Positions 1 to 6,533 of a stretch of DNA of 7,519 nt are shown here, piece after piece (position 1 is the first letter of the stretch; each line of letters opens with the position of its first letter). Below the pieces are notes generated by a model. That model did not search any database and had not been told where the DNA came from. It worked only from the letters and a program-made list of their open reading frames with translations. The position numbers were made by a program, and so were the translations under genes. The stretch is from Candidatus Zhuqueibacterota bacterium 4484_87 (GTDB lineage Bacteria > Zhuqueibacterota > Zhuqueibacteria > Thermofontimicrobiales > Thermofontimicrobiaceae), in the NCBI GenBank assembly GCA_002085355.1, contig NATN01000131.1:1-7519 (forward strand), read 5' to 3'.

Positions 1-1219
1 CGGTACCGCCGATAGTGAGAGACTGTTTTTCTTCTTCGCGTAATCTCCCCACCATATCCAGATTAAACATGTATTTGACTTTTTTCAAATCCACCAGTGG
101 ATGATTGACGAAATATTTAGAGCCCAACGTGCCCATTTCTTCAGCATCAAAAGTCATAGCAATAATGCTGCGTTTCATTTTTTTTCTTTCACTTGCCAGT
201 TTTTCAGCAATTTCCAGCACAGCCGCAACACCAGAGGCATTATCATCTGCCCCATTGTGCACAGCGATTGTATCCGGTCTGCGTGACCCTGAACCGGGCC
301 CGCCCATTCCAAGATGGTCATAATGAGCGCCAACTATGATATACTCATCTTTTAGCACCGGATCATTTCCGGGCAACAGAGCAACTACATTTTTCGCTCT
401 GGAAATCTTTTTCACAATTTCCGTTGTCGCGGAAACTTCCTCATCCACCGAAAAGCTATGCGGTTTTTTTGTATCTATGAGTTTTTTCTCTAACGAAGCA
501 ATCGTTTCCCCCGATTTTTTGAGCAATGAGTTCGCTACGGATCGCTTAATTTGCAAAACTGAAATTCCGGCATCCGAAGTGCTTTTGTCAAAATAAAGAT
601 CAAGCAGCTCGTCCTTACTGTCATATTTCTTTCCTGAAACGAACAGCACACCAGCGGCATTGTGATCGCGCGCCACAAGTACTTTTTTTCTCAGCGATGT
701 ATAGTTAAGATAGGGTGACTTCTCTGATTCCTGTTCCGGGTCCCCGCGCAAAATGAGACACCATTTTCCGGAGACGTCAACTCCCTCATAATCGTGCCAA
801 GCGAGAGAGTCATCATCAAAATCAAAGCCATAACCGACAAACACAACAGGCGCAGTCACAGATTTATTGGCAGAAAAAGCCAGCGGCACGAAATCCTTGC
901 TTAACGTACCGGAAAAATCGCCAAATGTCAGAGAATTTCCCGAGCCTGCTTCTACATCAGTAACCACCTCAAATGGCTGAAACCCATCTTCGCCTAAAAG
1001 CTTTAATCCATTCTTTTTAAATTCACTTCGAATATAGTCCGCCACAAGATAACTCTGAGGAGTTCCCGGCTTTCGCCCGAGCAAGGAATCTGCTGCTAAA
1101 AAATAAATATGGCCTTTCAGCTCATTAACGGTGATATTCGGATCATCTTGAGCTTTCGCCAGTGAAAAAAGGACAATTACAGAAAAGAAAATCGCGAAAA
1201 ATGCTTTTCGATTGAACAT
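1..1219 (-). CDS. Secreted M28 family zinc aminopeptidase with PA-like domain, 3' end missing
   Basis: Exported metallopeptidase that would remove N-terminal residues from peptides using two zinc ions. I translated 406 codons from the ATG at 1219-1217; the frame stays open to the window edge, so the C-terminus is missing. Residues 1-23 form a signal peptide (MFNRK, hydrophobic core, likely cut after AKA-23). Residues about 110-220 look like a protease-associated insert. The M28 core follows: GAHYDHLG (zinc ligand H299, D301), HNGADDNASG (bridging D325), DAEEMG (catalytic E360, ligand E361) and LDMVGR (ligand D388). The last histidine ligand, expected downstream, lies outside the window. GGAG (complement of 1226-1229) sits 6 bases before the start. 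Seen: motifs and signal peptide. Known: these are the M28 metal and catalytic positions. Inferred: periplasmic or extracellular peptide degradation; substrate unknown. The complete gene probably encodes more than 500 residues. It is transcribed divergently from the AgmX-type gene. Confidence 0.93.
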   Translation of the reverse strand, partial: MFNRKAFFAIFFSVIVLFSLAKAQDDPNITVNELKGHIYFLAADSLLGRKPGTPQSYLVADYIRSEFKKNGLKLLGEDGFQPFEVVTDVEAGSGNSLTFGDFSGTLSKDFVPLAFSANKSVTAPVVFVGYGFDFDDDSLAWHDYEGVDVSGKWCLILRGDPEQESEKSPYLNYTSLRKKVLVARDHNAAGVLFVSGKKYDSKDELLDLYFDKSTSDAGISVLQIKRSVANSLLKKSGETIASLEKKLIDTKKPHSFSVDEEVSATTEIVKKISRAKNVVALLPGNDPVLKDEYIIVGAHYDHLGMGGPGSGSRRPDTIAVHNGADDNASGVAAVLEIAEKLASERKKMKRSIIAMTFDAEEMGTLGSKYFVNHPLVDLKKVKYMFNLDMVGRLREEEKQSLTIGGT

Positions 1220-1496
1220 TTTTTTCTCCACAATTAATTGATTTCAAATTTTGTATAAAATTAATTTACTGTGCAAACGTCTTTTAGTTCCAATAGCTTT
1301 TTTGATCATTTCTTCGCCTGCTATTCCACAGAGCTAAAAAACTAATCATTAAGAAAAATATTTTATCAGCACTATATACTCTACAAAAAAACATTCTCTT
1401 TCTCTTAATGTAGTCGTCATTTTCATTTAACATATTTTTTTGAGCAAACTGTTGCATGCTGATACAAATTTTAAGTTTTTGTTTTCAAACAATACA

Positions 1497-1522
1497 AATT
1501 GATTTCAAAATTGTAATCAATT
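1497..1522. repeat. 26-bp near-perfect palindrome, candidate operator
   Basis: The left arm AATTGATT and right arm AATCAATT are exact complements, and inner CAA pairs with TTG. The core reads GATTTCAAAATTGTAATC. Eleven of the 13 base pairs match; the mismatches are one T-T pair and the central A-A. The size and symmetry suit a dimeric transcription factor. It covers the -35 box and spacer of the promoter at 1499-1527, so a bound protein would block RNA polymerase. The regulator is unknown, and AT-rich DNA produces some palindromes by chance. Confidence 0.45.
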
Positions 1523-1527
1523 ATAGT
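1499..1527 (+). promoter_or_regulatory. Candidate promoter of the AgmX-type gene
   Basis: TTGATT at 1499-1504, a 17-base spacer, then TATAGT at 1522-1527; this matches 4 of 6 and 5 of 6 bases of the sigma-70 consensus. Transcription would start near 1534, leaving a leader of about 180 bases before the ATG at 1713. The palindrome at 1497-1522 overlaps it. A promoter nearer the gene is not excluded. Confidence 0.4.
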
Positions 1528-1712
1528 CGTTTACAGAGAAGCTATTTACTTTAAAATAAATATAGTTATCATTTTTTAGCGTTTTTAAAAAACATGGCAT
1601 ATTTTTTGATTAATTTTCTTAATGAAGTAACAAAATGTGACCTCTACATCATACGGCACGTTCTTCTTGAAGGTCTCCTAAGCGATTTTTTCAAATTAGA
1701 AAGTGATTCACA

Positions 1713-2879
1713 ATGGCCGACAGTGTTAAATCCAAAATCGCAATCAAGGAACCGTCAATTTTTTCATCAGAACCATCGCGCCGCTCCGAAGAAACACTCA
1801 TCTTTGGTTTTCCCAAGGAATTTAAAAGAGACTGGATCGGTTCACTTGATTATCGATTTTTAAAAATTTTATTAGCAACGTTTTTCATCGAAATCGGGCT
1901 GATATTTTTCCTCACATCCATTTTGGGAACAGCCAGCCGGCCTGTGAATGTCAAAAAAATTCAGCAGCAATATGCCCATCTTTTACTGGATAATGCGGTG
2001 AATCCGGCGCCGAAATCAACCATCACTTCCGAATCTACGGGAAGTTCAGCTATCGAGATAAAAAGCAATACAGAATTACCCATATCAGCGCCGGAAACAG
2101 CACCGCCACCGGAAGAAAATGCCATTTCCATTTCACAGAGCAATAAAGCGCATTATGGCGTCGCTCCTCTGGATCAACGCCGGGTGCTTGAACAAAGCAC
2201 AACTCAGCAGCAGAGTGCTCTGGCGAGAAAAGTAAGCCAGACCGGGATCCTGCGGTACCTCATTTCAACGCCTAAATCCGATTATTCAGAGGAACTCAAC
2301 GCCGTGTATGCCAACGGCGACGCAAACGCAAAATTATTGGAACAGTCCGCTGAAAAAATGGATGTTGTACGTTTCCGCTCTGCTGGCGCTATGTTTCAAC
2401 CGATTTCTAAACAACAATTAGATGTGCTGGATCGGCTGAAGGGGTCTTCTGTAGAGGCAAATTTATCGGATGAAATGGCATCTCTGGAGCAGTTGGACAA
2501 AATTGCAGTGGAGCGTGAGAAAAAAGTTGAAAAATTGGAGTATCAACGCGACGAGCTGTTGCAGCCAGCAAAAAGTACCGCCAAAGTGCGCCCGACAGAT
2601 CAAGTAGCAAGAGCCATTCAAGCTCACGCACGAGCAATTCAAAATTGTTACCAGCAAGCCGTTCGCCAGAATCCCGGGCTCAGAGGCAAAGTAACTTTCC
2701 GCATCGCTGTATCTCCAGCGGGAAGAGTCGTGGACGTGCAAATTTTGGAATCAACAATCGAAAACGAAAAAATGCTGCGCTGCATGGTAAATCGCATCAA
2801 ACGCTGGCGCAATTTCGGACGAATTGATGACGCTGCCGGCGTGATGAAGTATCGACAAAGTTATGTTTTCGGATATTAG
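1713..2879 (+). CDS. AgmX/PglI C-terminal domain protein (TonB-like energy transducer)
   Basis: Protein of 388 residues that appears to be anchored in the inner membrane and reach into the periplasm, with a layout like TonB or TolA. A cytoplasmic N-terminus (1-48) is followed by one hydrophobic helix (about 49-71), a linker rich in Pro, Ser and Gln (about 95-160), a charged, probably coiled-coil segment (about 230-283) and a C-terminal domain (about 297-388). That domain shows the AgmX/PglI pattern: AIQNCYQQ with C312, PGLRGKVTFRIAVSPAGRV, an STIEN turn, C357, then IKRW. The two cysteines sit at positions typical of the family. The usual FP after the tryptophan is replaced by RNF. No exbB, exbD, tolQ or tolR lies nearby, so any motor must be encoded elsewhere. 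The start has only a weak AAAGTGA-like ribosome binding site. Seen: architecture. Known: AgmX was first linked to gliding in Myxococcus, but the domain is widespread. The precise role is unknown. Confidence 0.8.
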   Translation: MADSVKSKIAIKEPSIFSSEPSRRSEETLIFGFPKEFKRDWIGSLDYRFLKILLATFFIEIGLIFFLTSILGTASRPVNVKKIQQQYAHLLLDNAVNPAPKSTITSESTGSSAIEIKSNTELPISAPETAPPPEENAISISQSNKAHYGVAPLDQRRVLEQSTTQQQSALARKVSQTGILRYLISTPKSDYSEELNAVYANGDANAKLLEQSAEKMDVVRFRSAGAMFQPISKQQLDVLDRLKGSSVEANLSDEMASLEQLDKIAVEREKKVEKLEYQRDELLQPAKSTAKVRPTDQVARAIQAHARAIQNCYQQAVRQNPGLRGKVTFRIAVSPAGRVVDVQILESTIENEKMLRCMVNRIKRWRNFGRIDDAAGVMKYRQSYVFGY

Positions 2880-2912
2880 CTGTCCCTCCCTATATTCATT
2901 TTTTTGCCCCTG

Positions 2913-2963
2913 AACGGATTGAGCTCAACTTGGGAACACACCTTGCCGCTCAATCCGTTTTTT
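2913..2963 (+). terminator. Rho-independent terminator of the AgmX-type gene
   Basis: A perfect 12-bp stem (AACGGATTGAGC at 2913-2924 with GCTCAATCCGTT at 2948-2959), a 23-base loop and a T-run from 2958 to 2963. It lies 34 bases past the stop at 2879. The minus strand has no matching U-tract, so it should work only for plus-strand transcripts. Confidence 0.88.
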
Positions 2964-3054
2964 ATTATTCATAATAATGATTATAATCCGCTTCGAAGGT
3001 AAAAACCGCATATAAACATTAATAGTAAATTTGAAACCCAAAATCTTGCCGCAA
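2964..3054. other. Short AT-rich gap with small palindromes
   Basis: About 90 bases between the terminator and the sfsA stop codon. It has TTATTAT/ATAATAA arms (2962-2968 and 2971-2977), the palindromes GATTATAATC (2979-2988) and CTTCGAAG (2991-2998), and no gene. I see no clear minus-strand terminator for the sfsA operon here. Confidence 0.4.
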
Positions 3055-3750
3055 TCACAACTGAAACGGTAATTTTCTGTCAATCGTAATTTCGGTGGGA
3101 GTTACATGTGCTCGGTAGGGTAAAATTTCCACGCCGGCGCTGAAAACTTCCCGTAATGTTTTTCCGTACTCTGGGTCGATATTGTCCGCCGGAGCGAACA
3201 CTTCTCCATCCATTCGTTGGATGAGAAAAAATATCACTGCGCGATGCCCGGCTTGCTTGAGCTGTAGCAATTCTAAAAGGTGTCTTCTACCGCGTGTAGT
3301 TACAGCGTCAGGGAAAAGAGCTTTGCTATTTTCAACAAGCGTTACATTTTTTATTTCTACGTAGCATAAATTCTCGTCATCAGATAATAATAAATCCAGC
3401 CGACTTTGTGTGCCCACGCGAATTTCCCGCTTCAATTGAGGATAGCCGGAAAGTTCGGGAATTTCTCCGCTAATAATTGCCTCTGCTATAAGCCGATTGG
3501 GAACCAGCGTATTAATTCCCACCCAAACGCTATTCACTTTCACCATTTCCCAAGTGTGAACATATTTTCGTTTTTTCCCGTCATGTTGCGACAGCAACAC
3601 ATGACTACCGGGGGAATCGCAGCCCATCATACTCCCGGAGTTCGGGCAATGGGCGGTGATTTTTTCTCCGTTTTCCAATTCCACATCTGCTAAAAATCGC
3701 TTGTAGCGTCGAATTAATGTTCCGGGAATGAGTTTTTGCTCAATTTTCAT
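3055..3750 (-). CDS. sfsA: SfsA family DNA/RNA nuclease-like protein
   Basis: SfsA protein of 231 residues, close to the 234 of E. coli SfsA, so full length. The family was named for stimulating sugar fermentation in E. coli, and is now described as an OB-like N-terminal nucleic-acid-binding domain joined to a PD-(D/E)xK nuclease-like domain. Signatures seen: HCPNSGSMMG (residues 34-43), VPNRLIAEAI (83-92), SRLDLLL (116-122, with D119), CYVEIKNVTL (129-138, with E132 and K134), FPDAVTTRGRRHLLEL (146-161) and a late DPEYG. D119, E132 and K134 match a D...ExK active site. The start at 3750 has no ribosome binding site of its own; it overlaps the stop of the nitroreductase gene by four bases (ATGA), so it should be translated by coupling. 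Family assignment is confident. The biological role of SfsA remains poorly defined, and a link to the nitroreductase is inferred only from the operon. Confidence 0.95.
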   Translation of the reverse strand: MKIEQKLIPGTLIRRYKRFLADVELENGEKITAHCPNSGSMMGCDSPGSHVLLSQHDGKKRKYVHTWEMVKVNSVWVGINTLVPNRLIAEAIISGEIPELSGYPQLKREIRVGTQSRLDLLLSDDENLCYVEIKNVTLVENSKALFPDAVTTRGRRHLLELLQLKQAGHRAVIFFLIQRMDGEVFAPADNIDPEYGKTLREVFSAGVEILPYRAHVTPTEITIDRKLPFQL

Positions 3751-4313
3751 TCTGCACCACTATTTTTCAGACCGTTAAAAAAAGCTATTTCCCCCAATGC
3801 ACGCCGCTTTTCCACTTCCGCTTTCTCTTGAGCCGGATAGCCAACGCTTATCAAAGAAACAATTTTATATTTTTTCGGAATTTTAAAAAATTTTCTGACT
3901 CGTCTCGGATTGAACCAACCGATCCAGCACGTTCCCAGACCTAACTCGTGAGCACGCAAGACAAAATGTTCTCCTGCGATTCCAATATCAATAAAATAAT
4001 AATGAATCCCTTGAATTTGCTTACCAATGCGATTGGCAATTAAATCCAACTTTGCCAGAACAACAATAATCACCGGTGCTTTTTTTGCAAATTTTGTTGG
4101 CGCATAAATTCCTGTAAAAACATAGTCTGTGAAATCTTTCAATGTTTCCGGATCGTCAATGACGATGAATCGCCACGGCTGCACATTTTCCGCTGATGGT
4201 GCGAGACGAGCCGCTTCCAAACAAGACACTATCTTTTCTCGCTCCACAGGTTTATCAAGATATTTTCTGATGCTGCGCCTGGTTTTAATCAATTCAAGTA
4301 AAGTGCTGTTCAT
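3747..4313 (-). CDS. Nitroreductase family FMN-dependent oxidoreductase
   Basis: Cytoplasmic flavoprotein of the nitroreductase superfamily, predicted to bind FMN and use NAD(P)H to reduce an unknown electrophile. Counting from the upstream ATG at 4322 (191 residues), it has the phosphate-binding RRSIR (15-19), APSAENVQPWRFIVID (41-56), the helix DIGIAGEHFVLRAHELGLG (112-130), TCWIGWF (131-137) and SVGYP (159-163). Length and order suit a small single-domain member. I prefer the ATG at 4313 (188 residues): AGGA (complement of 4323-4326) lies 9 bases before it but directly abuts the 4322 ATG. The stop overlaps the sfsA start by four bases, giving a two-gene operon. The M23 gene upstream is divergent. 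The motif IPKKYKIVSLISVGYP is usual for generic members annotated only as nitroreductase; the substrate cannot be told from sequence. Confidence 0.92.
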   Translation of the reverse strand: MNSTLLELIKTRRSIRKYLDKPVEREKIVSCLEAARLAPSAENVQPWRFIVIDDPETLKDFTDYVFTGIYAPTKFAKKAPVIIVVLAKLDLIANRIGKQIQGIHYYFIDIGIAGEHFVLRAHELGLGTCWIGWFNPRRVRKFFKIPKKYKIVSLISVGYPAQEKAEVEKRRALGEIAFFNGLKNSGAE

Positions 4314-4415
4314 TTCGTTCATTCCTGTTCTTGTTTTGGATTTTTGAATTTATCGCTTGCACATGAACATTTTTTTTCTTAATTTTGTTGCAAATGCTGC
4401 TGAATAATTCCCTCA

Positions 4416-4443
4416 CCGGAGAGAAAACCACTGCTCTCTCCGG
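4416..4443 (+). promoter_or_regulatory. Hairpin in the leader of the M23 gene
   Basis: CCGGAGAG (4416-4423) pairs exactly with CTCTCCGG (4436-4443); A4424-T4435 can add a ninth pair, leaving a 10-base loop. On the plus strand GCTATTTTTAT follows, a weak U-tract. It lies about 46 bases before the GTG start at 4490. It could be an attenuator or weak terminator guarding the M23 gene, or a stabilising leader hairpin. The minus-strand side lacks a T-run. Function is inferred. Confidence 0.4.
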
Positions 4444-4489
4444 GCTATTTTTATAAAAGCAACTGTTATCAATCTTTAACGAGTAACCT

Positions 4490-5137
4490 GTGAAAAAGTT
4501 TTTCAAAAGAATATTTTCTCTGCTATTGGCTTTTATCGTCCTTTATTTAGTAAAATATTTTTACATTGATGCGGTAAAAGAATGGAAGTTGCCACTTGGC
4601 ACATCGAATCGACAGGATTTATCCACGATTTATCTTGAACAGGACGCTTACTTCGAAGCCCGAAGACCTTCCTATGATGGAATCCCTGCGCATTTGCACA
4701 CAGGAATCGACATGCAAATTAACGAACCTGGCGGCCCGGGAGAGCCTATTTATGCCATTGGGAAGGGAAAAGTCGTACAAATCACTGACCCACCGCCGCT
4801 GCGCAGAATTGTGATCAGGCACAAACTGCTTCGAGATGGGTTTATCTGGAGCGTCTATTTACACGTGATTGACGAAAAAGTTGCTATCGGAGACCGCGTC
4901 ACAGCAGAGACCGTCATTGCCAGACGACTTAATAAATACGAATTGGATTATTTTGGCTGGAAATACAATCATTTACACATAGAAATAATGAAATTCCCGC
5001 CCCTGAACACTAATGACACTTACCGCCGAAGAAGCTATACCTGCCGCACTAAAAATGAAGTCGAGCATTATTTTATTGATCCCTTGCTATTTTTTCGGGC
5101 GCACCTTCCAGGGGAACTCATAAAACAGGGGAAATAA
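4490..5137 (+). CDS. Membrane-anchored M23 (LytM-like) zinc metallopeptidase
   Basis: Protein of 215 residues with an N-terminal signal anchor (about 5-27, MKKFFKRIF then a long hydrophobic stretch) and an M23/LytM domain from about 60 to 170. Metal ligands and catalytic residues are all present: HTGID (H70 and D74), SVYLH (H125) and HLHIE (H161, H163), matching HxxxD, the general-base histidine and HxH. Turns such as PIYAIGKGKVV and VAIGDRV are typical of the fold. It should therefore be active, unlike degenerate LytM activators, and probably cuts peptidoglycan cross-bridges or another periplasmic peptide. The start is GTG: an in-frame TAA at 4484-4486 rules out an earlier start, and the ribosome binding site is weak. 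The C-terminal 45 residues (including C185) are not part of the canonical domain. It is divergent from the nitroreductase gene and convergent with the TPR gene. No FtsX, FtsE or amidase gene is nearby to show a partner. Confidence 0.9.
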   Translation: MKKFFKRIFSLLLAFIVLYLVKYFYIDAVKEWKLPLGTSNRQDLSTIYLEQDAYFEARRPSYDGIPAHLHTGIDMQINEPGGPGEPIYAIGKGKVVQITDPPPLRRIVIRHKLLRDGFIWSVYLHVIDEKVAIGDRVTAETVIARRLNKYELDYFGWKYNHLHIEIMKFPPLNTNDTYRRRSYTCRTKNEVEHYFIDPLLFFRAHLPGELIKQGK

Positions 5138-5153
5138 AAACCAAGCAAAAATA

Positions 5154-5204
5154 AAAAAAGCATTGAACAAAAAAGATGAATAATTATCTGCCCAATGCTT
5201 TTTT
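5154..5204. terminator. Bidirectional terminator between convergent genes
   Basis: AAAAAAGCATTG (5154-5165) pairs perfectly with CAATGCTTTTTT (5193-5204): 12 bp with a 27-base loop that contains a smaller AGAT/ATCT hairpin. The plus strand ends in a T-run and the minus strand in the complement of the A-run, so it can stop transcripts from both sides. It sits 17 bases after the M23 stop (5137) and 19 bases beyond the TPR-gene stop (5223). Confidence 0.9.
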
Positions 5205-5222
5205 AAATTTATTTATAAAAAA

Positions 5223-6014
5223 CTATTTCTGCCATTCCTTCAAAGTATTCCGTACTTCATTTTTCAAAACAGCATCTTCAGCAACGCCTTCGTGTACGCC
5301 TGTTGCATTCAGAATTTCGTTCATGAGCTTTTTTGCCCGAACTTTTTTGCCCTGGGAATAAAGCGCTTCTGCCAGAAACTGTTTTGTCGTTAGATTTTCC
5401 GGCGCCAATTTATACCCTTTTTCCAAAATCTCAACAGCTTTTTCTTTTGAAGGCCAACGAAGGATAGGCCAAATTTTTGGAGCTTTGAAATAGACGCGGC
5501 CAAGCACGCGGTAGCCACCTGCTCCGTCAAATTTTGAATCCGCCTTGATTGACTTTTCGCACAATTCTTTAATTTTTCCGGCAACGCCTTTGCGGGCAGC
5601 GGCAAGAATGCCATACTCTTCGCCCCAGACGCCCCAGACAATTGCTGTGAACAAATTGATCCCTGCGGAATTGGGAAATTCCTTCAGTGCATTTTCGCCG
5701 ATATCTTTTCCCAAATCATAGATTTTTTTCTTCATTTCTTTATCCGCAGTGCAATATTTCCCCTTGAAATAATAAGCCCGAATGAGCTTCCAGGTCGCTT
5801 CTTCTTTTTCCTGGCCCTTGGCGTTCGTCAGTATTTGTTTGTACAACTCAATTGCCTGATTAATTTGCGCGCTGTCAGCCAGTAGTTTAGCAGTGTCGAA
5901 ATTTTCGCCGCGTTTATCCCAGTATTCATCAGCTTTTTCCATCAAACCCTGAGCTAATAAATTCAGAGAAAAGAACAGTACAAATACAACGAGTAATGCA
6001 AAACTTTTTTTCAT
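5223..6014 (-). CDS. Exported TPR-like protein (resembles RMDN/TatT-type repeats)
   Basis: Protein of 263 residues with a cleavable signal peptide (1-21, likely cut after NLLA), hence periplasmic or outer-membrane associated; there is no lipobox cysteine. The rest is predicted to be helical repeats: about 50-62 (INQAIELYKQIL), 72-86, 98-112, 118-133 and a run from 165 to 235 including YRVLGRVYFKAP, KAVEILEKGYKLAPEN and TKQFLAEALYSQGKKVRAKKLM. The central GVWGEEYG and the LGR...P pattern recall the RMDN family and the TatT component linked to some TRAP transporters, but no transporter gene is nearby, so this is only a likeness. The start at 6014 is well supported: GGAGG (complement of 6023-6027) lies 8 bases upstream and a promoter lies further back. 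Role unknown; such proteins usually act as scaffolds. A terminator follows the stop. Confidence 0.82.
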   Translation of the reverse strand: MKKSFALLVVFVLFFSLNLLAQGLMEKADEYWDKRGENFDTAKLLADSAQINQAIELYKQILTNAKGQEKEEATWKLIRAYYFKGKYCTADKEMKKKIYDLGKDIGENALKEFPNSAGINLFTAIVWGVWGEEYGILAAARKGVAGKIKELCEKSIKADSKFDGAGGYRVLGRVYFKAPKIWPILRWPSKEKAVEILEKGYKLAPENLTTKQFLAEALYSQGKKVRAKKLMNEILNATGVHEGVAEDAVLKNEVRNTLKEWQK

Positions 6015-6071
6015 GCAGTTTTCCTCCCATGGAAAGTGTGAATCCCAATTAGATAAATTTTTCGCAAATTT

Positions 6072-6100
6072 AATATAATAAAGTCTTTTGGAATTTGCAA
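6072..6100 (-). promoter_or_regulatory. Promoter of the TPR gene
   Basis: On the minus strand, TTGCAA (6100-6095), a 17-base spacer and TATATT (6077-6072); 4 of 6 and 5 of 6 bases match the sigma-70 consensus. Transcription would start near 6065, giving a leader of about 50 bases that includes the GGAGG site. The spacing and the short leader make this one of the more convincing promoters here. Confidence 0.5.
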
Positions 6101-6124
6101 CTGTTTTTTAAATCACAGCCTGGA

Positions 6125-6154
6125 TTAAACTAAAACCAAAGTTGAGCGTATAAT
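6125..6154 (+). promoter_or_regulatory. Candidate promoter of the 100-residue gene
   Basis: A perfect TATAAT at 6149-6154 with a weak TTAAAC -35 box at 6125-6130, 18 bases apart. Transcription would begin near 6161, about 70 bases before the ATG at 6231. The -35 match is poor (3 of 6), so support rests mainly on the -10 box and its position. Confidence 0.38.
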
Positions 6155-6230
6155 ATTTGAATGAAACGCCTTATAGTCCATCATGCGGCTATGGGAGAAA
6201 TTTTTTGATAGATTTTGAACGGAGCATCAA

Positions 6231-6533
6231 ATGTTTTTTTACGATAATTATGAGGAGCATTTTCTCAAAGAGCAACTTTTGCGCGCTTTAGGGCTGGATG
6301 CTAACGGTCAAATTGAACTTGACTCCGTCATTCGAGAATCCGAAAAATCCGATATGCACGCAATGCTATCCGTTAAATTACACAAAATGTTTATCACCCA
6401 AATCCGTACGTTAATTTTGCATTTGAAAAAAACAGCAATTTTACAAATTGAAAGCAACTCTGATCGCCTTTTGCGCTCTGCGAATTTCAAACCACCCGCC
6501 AATTTACCCTATTCTGACTTTTCCGAAAATTGA
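6231..6533 (+). CDS. Small hypothetical protein, 100 residues
   Basis: I do not recognise this protein. It starts MFFYDNYEEHF, has no signal peptide or membrane helix, and appears largely helical: a short acidic N-terminal part (1-18), GLDANGQIELDSVI (about 21-34), then a long amphipathic stretch (about 38-82, with MLSVKLHKMFITQIRTLILH) and a flexible, proline-containing tail (about 88-100). The coding call rests on GGAG at 6221-6224 with a 6-base gap to the ATG, a TATAAT box upstream, and a frame open for 100 codons in AT-rich DNA, where random stops are frequent. It is flanked by a divergent TPR gene and a long non-coding gap, with no close partner, so context gives no function. A small cytoplasmic dimerising or adaptor protein is possible, but that is only a guess from helicity. 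No closing terminator is obvious; a weak hairpin lies at 6679-6695. Confidence 0.62.
   Translation: MFFYDNYEEHFLKEQLLRALGLDANGQIELDSVIRESEKSDMHAMLSVKLHKMFITQIRTLILHLKKTAILQIESNSDRLLRSANFKPPANLPYSDFSEN

Larger units (their letters stand above)
1220..1712. other. AT-rich divergent intergenic region
   Basis: About 490 bases with no supportable gene. It separates the minus-strand M28 gene from the plus-strand AgmX-type gene. It holds the ribosome binding site of the M28 gene (1226-1229), two copies of AATTAATT (1232-1239 and 1259-1266), a 13-base half-site AATTGATTTCAAA (1236-1248) that recurs at 1497-1509, two copies of ATACAAATT (1462-1470 and 1492-1500), and a near-palindrome with an overlapping promoter (1497-1527). 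An ORF from 1594 to 1863 overlaps the real gene out of frame and has no ribosome binding site. The gap is long enough for a structured leader or small RNA, but I see no convincing hairpin plus T-run. Confidence 0.6.

Noticed and set aside
101..596. Plus-strand ORFs inside the M28 gene
   Set aside because: They are antisense shadows; the minus-strand reading carries all the M28 metal-binding motifs.
1595..1610. Sigma-54-like TGGCATA-N4-TTGAT
   Set aside because: The -24 GG and a -13 G are correctly spaced, but the conserved C at -12 is missing; a sigma-70 promoter at 1499-1527 is an alternative.
1220..1712. CRISPR array or tandem repeat in the long gaps
   Set aside because: Repeated words are short and irregularly spaced; there is no regular repeat-spacer pattern.
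1594..1863. 89-codon plus-strand ORF with ATG at 1594
   Set aside because: It overlaps the AgmX-type gene out of frame, lacks a ribosome binding site, and its translation shows no domain.
4294..4506. 70-codon minus-strand ORF spanning the gap between the nitroreductase and M23 genes
   Set aside because: It overlaps the starts of two well-supported genes and covers the leader hairpin; no domain or ribosome binding site is visible.
6183..6218. 11-codon leader-like ORF (MRLWEKFFDRF) before the 100-residue gene
   Set aside because: Too short, no ribosome binding site and no regulatory codon run; most likely chance.
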